Of a DNA stretch of 64,000 nt, positions 1 to 34,612 are shown piece after piece (position 1 is the stretch's first letter; every line of letters starts with the position of its first letter). The position numbers were made by a program, and so were the translations under genes. Source of the DNA: Trematomus loennbergii. Taxonomy: Eukaryota > Chordata > Actinopteri > Perciformes > Nototheniidae. The stretch spans positions 419,001 through 483,000 of the forward strand of contig JAAOOA010000061.1 in assembly GCA_012861695.1 (NCBI GenBank), given 5' to 3'. The notes under the pieces are model-generated. The model did not search any database and was not told the DNA's origin. It saw only the letters and a program-made list of their open reading frames with translations.

Positions 1-985
1 ACAAACAATAATTTCACAGTAAGCTATATACCTAAATAAAAACTGGAAAACACCACAACATCAAAGTGATATTATAGGTTAAAAAAGGCAACTATTAGAT
101 AAAACTTTTATTTGTATGTAAAGTTTTCTGAAAGTTTGTTAAAACAGTAAATGAGGCATTATGGGATCTACATAAATAATTAAAATCAAGTTAGTACAAT
201 CAACATAATGAGTATTTTAAATGTTTTCTTTTCACACGTGTAAAATGTAACATTTAATGAAAGCTAAATAGTAAAATAATAAAATGATTTGACATCAGGA
301 AGAACTACAGAGTGTTTCTAATACATTATGACAGTTATATTTAGGTATCTTTTCTAAGACACCAACAACAATTTCGGATCAACAGCAATAGTGAGAAAAA
401 TTTCCTGTTTTTCTGTCCTTCACCAACTGAACCAACGGTCTGATCCCAGAGCAGCTTCTCCCTGGAGACGTTTGCCGTTCTGCAACAACAGTTTTCATGT
501 TTTCCCGTTAAAAAAAGTCTCACTAACACACAGCAGATCTGCAGACTTCAGACTGACTGCAGCAGCGAATACAAGGACCATTAACTAAGGTAGATATTTT
601 TCTTTAAAACTTCTATTGAGGACATTAAACTAACATCAAAACAATGAAAAATGGCTGTTTTTGAAAGATGCAAATAACATTGTATGGCCTTTTGTTTAAG
701 GACTTCAAATAACGTAGAAACATCATTTGGGGAACCTTAAATAAAGTTCAAAACAACATTATGTGGACTTGTATTTAAGGAAAGCCATCATGTGGACTTC
801 TTTATAAACCTGGGTCAAAAAACGTAATTTCTTTCAAGATAAAGTGACTTAAGATCTTAAGAATTACGAACTCTGACATTATTATAAGGACTTTAGAAAC
901 ATTTAAAACATATATCAATGCCAATAACTTTTATTTTTACAGTCATTCTCCTTCACCAGGACTTTATAAACGCTGAGACTTCAGG

Positions 986-2345
986 ATGGACACAACATTG
1001 ACCTTCATCGTCCTCCTGCGGTGAGACAAAAACATAAATAATAATTTTCTGTTTGTTTTCAGTGTTTCCTGAGTTTGTAATAACAATCTGTTTCCTCCTG
1101 CAGATGTTGGGTTGTTTGCTCTCGACCCAGCAAACAGTCGGTCTCGTTCTCGATGGTTTTCAGTGATGGGACTCTTCTGCTAGTGGACGCTGATGAAGAC
1201 GAGCTTCATATTCACCATCAGAACAAGACAGCAGGTACAATGCAACACTTTAAAGATGAAATGAGAGGATGAAAATAATTTGAAAAAAGATTACAATCAG
1301 TCAAAAGAAAGTTATGGGATTATACATTTGTGTCACTATTTGTAGTCATGTGTGTCCTGTTGTCTCTATCATATTTCATTCTTTGTAGTTGTTTACTTCT
1401 TCTTCTTCTTGTTTTGAGTCATTTTGTGTCATTTTATGTCTCTTTAAGTGTTTTATGTCTCTTAAGTCTCGTGTGGCTTCTCTATGCGGTCGTTTTGCGT
1501 CTATTTTGTACTAAGTTTACGTCTCTTTGTGGTCTTTTTAGTTCATAGAGCTTCTGTCACTAACAGGCCAACTTCCTCTTGACTGGTGGGGTAATCATAT
1601 GCTCAATATCAGCAAGGCTATAGAGACAATGAAAGACATCAATACTAGACTTATCTGGACATACAGTTGCATATCATCTGCATAACATTCAATCATGATA
1701 TTACAAATGTTTTTCCTGATCTAAGTTTGACAAGCAAACAATGTTTGTTCAACCTAGAAATCTGTTTTATTTTGACGTCACACCATTGTCATTATTTTCT
1801 ACTAGTTGATTCAAATGTACCCCCTTTTATCTTGAAATTCCTCTACAAATGTGTAAATTCAACATGTATATTTTTTACTTTCTTGTTTATTTCTAGTCTC
1901 CTTAATTTGTATTGTACATTGCCATGTCTTTTTTATGCTGCTGCAACACAAACATTTCCAAATTGGGATCAATAAAGTACTTCTTATCGTATCTTATCGT
2001 ATCTTATCTTATCTTACTCCACGTCTATCTGCAGGTTCTGCTCCATCTGTTCAGATGTTATCGTCCATCCCTTTCTCTCTGGACCCCGGATCTCCTCACC
2101 TGCTGGTCTGCGTCCTCACCGGGTTAAACTCACCTCTGCAGGACGTCCTGTGGTGGGTCGACGACGCAGAAGTGACATCGTCGGGCGCCATTGTGTCACG
2201 GGTGATGTCACAGGAGGGCGGGGCTTACAGTGTCACCGCAGTGTGGGAGGTACCGGCAGCAGAGTGGAGGTCCGGGTCCACGTACTGTTGTGGGATGGTA
2301 CAAGAGGGGTCGGCCTACAGAGAGAAATGCTGCTCACAGGACTGA
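986..2345 (+). CDS. Small secreted Ig C1-domain protein, light-chain-constant-like
   Basis: Three coding exons, 986-1020, 1104-1234 and 2035-2345, join in phase with GT/AG introns to give 158 residues. Residues 1-18 look like a signal peptide (MDTTLTFIVLLR...). Exon 2 carries VFSDGTLLLVDAD, which resembles the J-segment strand FGxGTxLxV with the first Gly replaced by Ser. Exon 3 is a C1-set Ig domain: B-strand Cys in LLVCVLTGL, core Trp in VLWWVDDAEV, the light-chain-like stretch VPAAEWRSGSTYCC, and a Cys-rich end KCCSQD. No transmembrane segment follows, so secretion or covalent pairing with a partner chain is inferred. The three-exon leader / J-like / C layout recalls mammalian IGLL1 (lambda-5). 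No V gene or recombination signal was seen nearby. A TCR- or pre-TCR-alpha-like identity is also possible. An upstream non-coding exon may begin at about 943, after tttttatttttacag. The Ig domain is well supported; orthology is not. Confidence 0.7.
1880..2017 (+). repeat. Retroelement 3' end with (ATCTT)n tail
   Basis: An AT-rich segment ends in TTGGGATCAATAAAGTA followed by a degenerate ATCTT/ATCGT pentanucleotide tail. This is the usual look of the 3' terminus of a fish non-LTR element or derived SINE. It lies in the last intron of the Ig-domain gene, and its tail stops about 17 bp before the exon 3 acceptor. A possible minus-strand relative of this tail type, (TAAGA)n, is at about 33281-33300. 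Confidence 0.55.
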
Positions 2346-2407
2346 TGGAGACTCAGAGGTCACCGGTTCAAGTCCCAGACTGGACACACACACACAAAGC
2401 TGTAAAC

Positions 2408-2888
2408 CAGGGGTGTCCAAACTCGGCCCTCAGCCAATTAAAAAAGTATAATGGAATATGGCCCACAAATGAAACTTGTGCTTTTCTTATATTGTACTTC
2501 TTAAATTATATGTACAAATATATTACACAATATTCATGTGTTAATAAGTCCACTTTTTAAATAAATTCAGTCAATTAAAGTTGGAAACGTTTTCTAACAA
2601 ATCTTAGTTGATAAGAAAAAAGCCCAATAACTTATTTACATAACAACCTTGAAATATACCCTTCATATTTCCTCTTATTATATCTGAGCCTCCTGTTTTA
2701 AGGAATGAGATGCCAACACAATAAATTAAACCCTACGGAGAGCTGAGTGTTTTTCATCAATATCAACCATAATTTACCAAAATGTGATATTTCTAACTTA
2801 GAACTTATGACGCAATATACCTAGCAGCCCAGCCCTTCGTATATTTTTCTGTATGTGGCCCTCGGTGAAAAAAGGTTGGACACCCCTG
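2408..2888. mobile_element. hAT-type MITE with perfect 8-bp TSD
   Basis: The ends are near-perfect inverted repeats: CAGGGGTGTCCAAAC at the left and GTTGGACACCCCTG at the right. They are flanked by the identical 8-bp duplication CTGTAAAC (2400-2407 and 2889-2896). An 8-bp duplication and CAGGGG...CCCCTG ends are typical of hAT elements. The interior is AT-rich and has no transposase, so it is non-autonomous. The same end family occurs at 24546-24802 and 43030-46182. Confidence 0.9.
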
Positions 2889-2896
2889 CTGTAAAC

Positions 2897-4557
2897 AGAA
2901 GGACCAGCTGATGACTGGAAAGCTTAAATGACTGCAATATGTCGTGATTTATGAACTTAATATGTTTAACAATAAAAATATGAATCTTTAAAGAGTTGGT
3001 GGGTTCATCAAAGGACACAGAGATGACTTCTGCTTTTGCTGTGAGCGTGTAAATATATATTTACGTGTATATTTTGATCATACCCCTGTAAAAGTAAAAA
3101 AACATCTCACTCACCTGGGCTCAGCCTCTGCAGGTGTTGAAGCTTTAGACTGTACATTTTTTAATCTTTTTGTTGAGGTCGTTTTGAATGTTTTTTTAGT
3201 TGATTTGCATTTCAATGTTGTTGTTTTGCGCTTTTTTGTTAATTGAGTTATTTCTAAATCTATTTTTGTGGCTCTTATTAGATACTGCAGAAGATACACC
3301 GGGATGGAGATTGGTTGACAAGTATTTTGTGTCTTTTTACGTTTTTGATGCATGTCTTTTGTGGTGTTTTGTGTCTTTTGGCAGCTCTCAGGAATGCTGT
3401 TCTGCATTTCTTTGTAGTTTTTAAGCATTAGTTAGATTCTTATGTCTCTTCGTGTTGTTTTTTTTGGTCATTTTGAGTCTGTTAGTGTTCTTATCTGTCT
3501 CTTAGAGTCTTCTCAACCCAGGATGTAACAGAAATCTGTCCATGTCTCTGTGTTTCCTCCAGAAGATGATTAATCTTTTACTGTACATGTGATGTAAAAA
3601 CCCTGAGAGTCAGAGACCTGCAGGAGGCAAACTGAGTCTTTAATCTGATATGATCAACAGAAAGTAAATAATACATGCAGAGATACACATGTTAACAGCT
3701 GTCACACTGTCAGCTTATATCCTTTAAAATCAAATAAAAGGTACGAGTTCACTCAGCAAACACAAAACAATAAACACAGTTTAACCCTCCCGCCCCCGGA
3801 CTGTCCCTCCGAATAAAGAGAAGCAAAAATATTCATGTTTTTACATAAGAGTATATATGTAAATCAAATATACAGAGTACATGCTTTCTACCATGACAGA
3901 TAGTTATCCAGTGAGTTCATTTGGCAAGAAGTTATTACAGCAGAAGACTCGTTTTGACCAGATCTTTTATAGAGGAACCAAACTGCACATCAGTCAGATC
4001 TTCAAAGCTTTGATCAAGAAACGCCACTTTGACTCACAACCAATCACAGAGCTTTTCTGCCAATAACGTCTTAAAAAAGTATTTAAAATGTGCACAAAAC
4101 CTGGAGGAAAATTTAATAAAATTGAACTAAAATCTACTAATTGATTATTACAGATCATGTTAAGTGGTTGTTTTTTTTTTTTTAAATGGATGATGTAAAC
4201 ATTTTTAAGGATAAAGTTTTCTTCTCCATTGAAATCTCAAGTGTGTTAGTAAATAAAAAGCGTATATACCTTTAGCATCATGTTAACATTTGACACAGAT
4301 TTCATGTTACAAAGGCTTTACTTGATGTTGAATTTACAAGATGGAAAGTAGTATGTTTCTTTTACAGGGCGAATTTGCATTAAACTAAAATCCCTACCCA
4401 TGGAAAAAAGCCACACAATGGGATCTTATAATAAACATCATCATAATACATTTTTAACTGTAATAAGGAATTACAATAATTGTGTCCTTTTCCACCCAAA
4501 ATAAAAATGTGTTTCCAGGACTTTTTGGGCTCCATTTTTGGGAGGGCTGGTTCCTCT
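2897..4557. other. Intergenic, no supported gene
   Basis: AT-rich sequence between the Ig-domain gene and the next mobile element. Short open frames have no recognisable domain. ATTAAA-type polyadenylation hexamers occur on both strands, but no transcript end can be assigned. Confidence 0.5.
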
Positions 4558-5000
4558 TTAACCCTCCTGTTGTCTTCGTTTTCCCCCCTTAGTTTGGTGT
4601 TCGCGGTCAAATTTGACCGGTCCTGTTTTAACTGCTATTACATTAACACAAAAACCATTAATCATCACCAAATTTCATTTAACACCCTTTCAAACTGTAC
4701 ATATTGTATCAGACTACTGGTATACATGAACAACTGCAGTAAATATACAAAGAATAGACACTGAACATGTATTGCGTGTGCCAGGTGTGATCCATGTGGG
4801 GGGATGGGCACATTAGGGCGGGACATTTATCAAATTGTTCTGTGTGTTTGTGTGTGCCAAGTGTGATCCATGTGGGGGGATGGGCACATAAGGGCGGGAA
4901 ATTTATCAAATTGTTCTGTGTGTGTTTGTGTGTGTGTTTGTGTGTGCCAGGTGTGATTCACATGGGGGATGGGCACGTAAGGGGGGGGGGAAACACATCT

Positions 5001-5040
<40 letters not shown>

Positions 5041-5306
5041 TGTGGTGTGTTTTATCTGATCCGGATGGTTAATAATTCCTTTTCTTTATGGCGGTCATTT
5101 TTGACCGGGAACACCATGGGTGTTACAAAGTTGACTAAATCATCCAAAATTCAATGAAAGTGGTGATCAGCAATTGTATATGTTCAAATGTCTACTGTGA
5201 AGGATATCATAAAGCCTTCATGCAATCGAATGTAAAACAAAAAAAGTTATGATTGATGAAAGTAGTAAATCGGTCAGATTTGACCCGAACACAACAGGAG
5301 GGTTAA
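4558..5306. mobile_element. piggyBac-like TTAA element with internal minisatellite
   Basis: The ends are TTAACCCTCCTGTTGTCTTC at the left and its imperfect inverse, CGAACACAACAGGAGGGTTAA, at the right, so the unit is bounded by TTAA on both sides. Subterminal AAATTTGACC / GGTCAGATTTGACC motifs repeat this inversion. The interior holds about three degenerate copies of a roughly 75-bp unit (TGTGATCCATGTGGGG...GGGCACATAAGGG, 4782-4985) and a (GT)n run at 5005-5036. No transposase is seen. TTAA targets and CCCT-type ends suit the piggyBac superfamily. Confidence 0.8.
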
Positions 5307-7840
5307 AAAGAAAAGCTTCTTTAAAATTGAGCATTTTATTTGGTGGCAGAGAACCTTTACTTCAGTTTGGTCCATCCTGGCCACCGTAGTTTTGTGTGTT
5401 TTTGTTTCTGGTGGGTTCAAGATTGATTGATTTCCAGTCTGATTTCTTTATTATTATTTTGGAAGCCCCTGTACAAAGAGAGGTAGAACGTGTAGTCCAA
5501 AGGGTTTCATTGAAAGGTTTACTTTGGTTCTTCAACTTGGACCCTATCTCTCCACGTTGTTATGTCTTGGGGATGACATTTTTTTGTTAATTTGCAGACT
5601 GAAGCTACGAAATGGGTTGCAATGTTATTGATCACTGTCACTGTCAATGTCCACTAAGAGTGCTTGTTTTTGCCCCTACCAGAGCAAGACAAGATGTCTA
5701 AGAATATTTGACAACATTAGGGAAAGGACCCATAAAGAGAAATTAGACCCTTTCCCCCCGCTCTATTTGTAATTGTGTCCATCCCAATTTTGCTTTAAAC
5801 ATTTATTTACATGCACAAAAACCTACAGGAAAGAGCAAACCCAAAATATTATTAAATGTAATGATTTCATCTTTATTTATTTTTCCAAAATGTTGTCAGA
5901 AATGTATACAACAAACTTGAAATGGATTTAATTTGACGGTGATTAATTTCCTGATAGGATTTCATTGCCTGGCTGCAGCACTCTCGATCAATACTGGACT
6001 AATATCTAGAATTGCTGTCCCCATTATACATTTAAACATGGGAAAATAGTTTCCCCTTTAATGACGAAAGTCAAATTTGGTATATTTGGGGGGTCTGAAC
6101 ACTGATTGTGTCTCTGGTCGGGCGGTAAAGTTGTCAGATATAATCTTAAAACCAAACTATGTACAGTGCAAACAGGAGATCATCATCACCACTGCTGATA
6201 AAAGTGTAAACAACACTGCGTTTTACTCACTAACACGACACTGAAATAAACACCGGATCTATCTACTCATTCGGCTGCAGAATAAATCCAGCGGGAGCCG
6301 CCAGTAAAGAGTAGAAAGGATTTAAAAAAAACAAAGCAGATCGTCTCTTCAAACTTTTCTCAGAGTCTCTTTGTCTGAAGCAGCCCCGACACTCAAAGAG
6401 ATGCAGAAGCTGCTCTGTTTCTCCTCGTCCTTCACACCCGTTTCCATGCAGACATGTGTTTAATAATAAAATACAATCAGCTCCGTCCTGAGCATTCGAG
6501 GAAAAAGTCACCTTCTGTTTCCAAAAGAGGAAGAAACCAGAGTCTCTGTTTGTCCCATTTCAAGTACGAGGCAGAACTATTTCTTCATTGTATCCATCCG
6601 CCCAGTGCCTCAGTGCAGCGTCTCTGGTTTTACATTTCTGTTTTTGTGCGGATCAAACCTAAGACAGTGTAAACAAAGAGCCTTAAAGTCTCAAAAGTAA
6701 AGCCTTAATGGAAGTACCTCAAATTGCACTCTCTCTAAGAACCAGCAGGGGGCAACCTTTCTGGTTCTGAAACATGTCTATGAGAGTCTATGAGAAATGA
6801 CCTGGCCTCTTACTTGATAAATGATCCCAGTAAACATTTTCTTAATGAGTTTATAGTTCAAACCGCTAGTTTCTAGTGTTTATTAATACAGCATGATGTT
6901 TCTTTTTTAAATGACGGTCCCATTTAGAGTAAAATAGACGATAAAGGAGCGGCCTTATGATTGAAAGGTCGCTACCACTTATTATAGAGACAAACAAGAT
7001 ATGTGGTTGAGCTACTGAGGTGTTGGTAGGTGTTTGAGCTGTTTTCCACTGCTTCCAGTATTTATGCTAAGCTAGGCTAACCACATCTGGACTACATCTG
7101 AACTTCTTTCTATCAAAGTGTTTTAATTGGCATTTAAGTACAGGCCAAACTGATTTATTGTCGGTTTCCCAAGACCATGCTAGGTTAACATATTTAAATT
7201 AATAAAGAGAGCACACATTTCCAAGAAAAATAGTCTCTGAGATTAAACTCTACATTTGCATGACATTTTTTTCTCCAAATTCTCTGAGATTTAAGTCACA
7301 AATGTAAGGAACTATGGTTTATTTTTTGTCGAAGATCCACATGGCTTCACTTTGCAAGGTCGGATCTTCACTTTACTCAGAAATATAATCCAGAATAGTT
7401 TTCAAATGTAGTTTTCTCATAAATGTGAGTGTTTATTCTCATAAATTGACCACTTTAATCTCAGAGAACATCCCTAAAAGGATTTTCTTGTCATATTCTC
7501 CCACACTCCCACCCCAAGGTTCCATATAACGACCTAAAAGGGCAATGTTCTTGCCTAGCTTGAGTAACTCGTAAGTCCCTTGAATCATGTCCAGCCTCCT
7601 TACTAAAAACCAGCAGCTCAACAATGAAGACTGAACAACTGTCCTGGCTGCGAAAACACCCAATAAACTCTCAAGTGTATCTGTTAGCACGTTAGCGTAG
7701 CTGCAGATATGGAAGTTTAATGTTAAACGTTAGCTCCGTTTGAAACAGAAGCTTTAGGTTCATTTGGTCCCTTTAAGTGATTTGAGATGTTTTTAGAGAA
7801 GAGGAAGATGAAGTTAAGTTTTTCTAAAAGCGATATGTGA
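5307..7840. other. 3' flank of camk4, no supported gene
   Basis: This stretch lies between a MITE and the camk4 stop codon. It probably includes the camk4 3' UTR, but no single polyadenylation site can be chosen. Open frames at 6263-6511 and 7439-7690 show no known domain or splice context. Confidence 0.5.
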
Positions 7841-31513
<23,673 letters not shown>

Positions 31514-32290
31514 GGCTGACAGCAGAACTCCCCCTTCAGAAACACAAACAACCAGGAGCACCGAGTCCAAGATCACACCGGGACCGGGACCAGCACGTGA
31601 CCCGATCAGATCCAGGAGCAGCAGAGTAATCCAGATCAGATCTCAGATTTAAATCCAGCTCGGTAAAACCCGGATTAGAGGAGCAGAGGGGGGATGATTC
31701 ATGATCCTGATGGGCTTTAATCCAGACCAGAGGAAGAGGAGGAGGAAGTCTCAATCAGGACCGTTTATCAGACACAAGATCTGCAAAACTAATAAATGTT
31801 TTTTTTTTATCCTGCAGGGAAACACACGACTCCAGGGTCCAGATTGCAGGAGGATCCGGGTTCGAGACGCACCAGGTCCGGGTGTGTCGCAGCTCACATA
31901 GGGCCTGAAAAACGCTCTCAGATGTCGGATCACTTCAGTGCATCACCTCTTAGTCCCGGGTTTCCTTCGTGTTTCCGTGTTTTTACCGGTGGGGTCCCTC
32001 CGGAGCCCTGCAGCCTGCGGGAGATCCAGCCCGGACAGCAGCCACAACAACACCGGGTGCAAGGGGGTGTTTTCACGGGGGAAACAGACAGCGACACACC
32101 GGGCTCGGTCAATGCGGGATGTCGGTGCTCGGTGCTCGGGGAGGATGTTTGATTCCCGGGCAGGGCAGCTCCAGATGTCCGAGGGATCTGCAGAGACAGA
32201 GATGCTGTAATCTCATAGTCCCGCCCACTCTGTCAAGCTAAGGACCAATCACAGAGCAGCAGGGCAGCAGAGTCGCGCTGCTATTGGACG
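31514..32290 (-). promoter_or_regulatory. camk4 5' flank: GC-rich, CpG-containing promoter candidate
   Basis: The sequence upstream of the camk4 start is distinctly richer in GC and CpG than its surroundings. Two CCAAT boxes face each other (CCAAT 32245-32249; ATTGG 32283-32287), with a GC-box-like CCGCCC at 32221. No TATA box stands out. Small open frames on the plus strand here (31796-32241) look like base-composition artefacts. Confidence 0.5.
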
Positions 32291-32299
32291 GCCGGTCTG

Positions 32300-33945
32300 T
32301 CAATCACTGGAGCCTCTGTCAGCAACCTAAATACAGAAATAACCTAAATACATAAATGTACATTAGCGTGACATCTGGAGGCTTTGGTCCTGCGGGAATC
32401 AAACCAGCACCTCTGATACAGATACATGTGCCTTGCTAAGGAGAATCATACTTTAATATGTCTGCCTTTTATTTACCCATCTTTTAATCCTTCTGACAGA
32501 GGATGTTTTTTTATAGTTTTGTTACTGGGTTTATTCGTAAAGGCTGCAATCAAAAGGTGAACAAAATATCCCAAAAAATCAGTAAAATGTCTTAAAAATT
32601 ATAAGTAACATGTCAAATACAAATTGGTCAAATTTTGGACACAACTTTTTTTTTTATCTAAAAAAAGAATAAAGAAATATCCGGAAAATATATATTTTTA
32701 ATCAAATATCGCAAAAGTATCAGTGTCATGTCCATTGAAAATCAAAATGTAAATGTCCGAGAGCATACCAGAACAATTTAACACATTTAAATCATAAACC
32801 AAAGAATATTGGACAAAAGTTGATAAAATGTTCTAAAAAACCTCTTAGTAAATCATCCAAAATGTGTTTTTACAATCTACGAGAGAAAGTAAATAGTATA
32901 AAATATCGTCAATAAAATCAAGGTAGGATTTTCCAAAATATATTAGTAAAATATTGGCCAAAAATACATAAAATATCAAACAAATATTCGTAAACACAGA
33001 CATGCAGCTGACTGCAGAAGAAAACCAACAGCGCCCCCCTGAGGTCAAAAGCCCTTATTACAGTAATACTTAGGGTTTGTAACTAAACTAGACCAAAATG
33101 TTTAAAATATGCACAAAACTTCTGTTAAATATCCAAATAATATTCTAAAAGATTGGACAAAATGTACATTTACAGTATCTCTCTTTAATCAAAGCCAAAT
33201 ATTTTTGCTCAGCAGTATTTACAAAACAGTCATAAATGGAGGAAGAAAACAAATATAACTTTAAAAAAAACCTGTAAACCTAAGATAAGATAAGATAAGA
33301 TGGACCAGTGGATTCAGTAGTTTAAACAGCAACAGGGTGAGAATGAAAAACAGGACAGCACAGATTCACACAAGAGTAAAACAATTATAAAACCTGCTCT
33401 CAGATCGGACCAAAAGCCTCTCAAATATTTGATGAAGTATCTGAGTTCAGCCGTGAGTCGTTCCCTGTGCCATGAGGGCGGACAGGTGAGAGGGTTTCTA
33501 ACCTCTGATTGATGTTTCCAGATGTGAGCTGCTCGTTAGTGTGAATGGTTCAGGCTGTGAGGCAGGTAGACATCTGCTGCTGCTGAACACAAGCAGGACT
33601 ACAGCTCTGAGTTAGATCTGAGGAACCTGAGGAAACGCAACCAGCTCAAAGATCAACCAAGATCTGAATCTCTCCAGATGTTTCAGCCTGAATCCAGCTG
33701 TGATCTGACACAGAGGGGAGAAACAAAAAGTCACAAGACTAACACATGGGATATTTTCTGAGACTATAATAGTAAATCTAAAAGAAAGTTTCCTTGGATC
33801 ATAAAGGCACAAATAACGTTTAAAATGTGTTCTAATTATAACTTTAATCTCAAAGAATATCCCAGTTGTATGTAAAACTTGTCTAATTTGGGTTAGTATT
33901 CAATATTGCAGAGAAAAAAATAGGCAGTTACTTTTATATTGTATT
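32300..33945. other. Intergenic between camk4 and fam174c
   Basis: AT-rich with no recognisable gene. A (TAAGA)n tail at 33281-33300 may mark a minus-strand retroelement end. The two genes are divergently arranged, about 3.1 kb apart. Confidence 0.45.
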
Positions 33946-33949
33946 TTCA

Positions 33950-34110
33950 GAGGTGGACGAAGCACTCAGATTATTCACCTGTAAAATTATTAGATTAAAA
34001 TACTCTGTTTTAAGTAAAAGCAGGCTACTGTATTCAAAATTGTACTCAAGTAGAAGTAAACAAGTATAAGCATCAACATATACTTAAAGTACAGAAATTA
34101 AAAGTCACGC
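33950..34110. repeat. AGAGGTGGACGAAG...AAGTAAAAG fish interspersed repeat
   Basis: Contains AGAGGTGGACGAAGCACTCAGA and AAGTAGAAGTAAACAAGTA. The same seed phrase (AGAGGTGGTAGAAGTACTCAGA) begins the 28-bp arrays at 35415 and 58398, so this may show the unexpanded state. Confidence 0.5.
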
Positions 34111-34612
34111 AGAATGGCACATTTAAGCACAATATATATTTTTAAATGATTGTATTACAATTATTGATGCAATAATCTCCGCATCACTTCAATGTTGCAC
34201 TTGGTAAAAGTGGGTTTTATTAAATTACTATTATTACTATAACTAACATTATGTAAAGCGTCTTTGAGCATTAGGAAAAGTGCTATAAAAATCCAATGTA
34301 TTATTATTATTATATTAAAATAGTTATTGAACCCCTTTACACAGACTTGCAGGCATCTGAATGCACTGTTCTGATTGTTGACAGGCACTACCTGAAAGTC
34401 AACTGAGGGAGAATTTCCCCACTGCGTGTGTGACGTAGACAGTAGGTGGATGATGTTAACTTCCTAGTTGTCTGGATATTACTTTAATAACAGCTAACGC
34501 GACGTGTATATCTTCTAAAAAACCCAAATATAAAATCGATTCCGGTTAAAAAAGTGAAACTCCACGGCTCTACTTTCCTCTCTTTGATACAAGCGGAGTG
34601 TTTTTTGTCAAA

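Noticed and set aside
1050..1104. Recombination signal upstream of the J-like exon
   Set aside because: No CACTGTG heptamer or nonamer; a normal splice acceptor is present, so the exon is germline-joined.
2355..2385. tRNA B-box-like GGTTCAAGTCC
   Set aside because: No T-stem pairing, no D-arm or acceptor stem around it.
3111..3428. 105-residue lysine-rich minus frame
   Set aside because: Composition follows the A/T-rich sequence; no homology recognised.
31796..32241. Plus-strand frames of 90-118 residues in the GC-rich camk4 flank
   Set aside because: Several frames are open at once, as expected from GC-rich sequence; no domain or splice support.
32385..32445. Minus-strand GGTTTGATTCCCGC with AGGACCA, tRNA-like
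   Set aside because: About 55 nt only, the D-arm is missing and the T-stem is imperfect; at most a tRNA-derived fragment.
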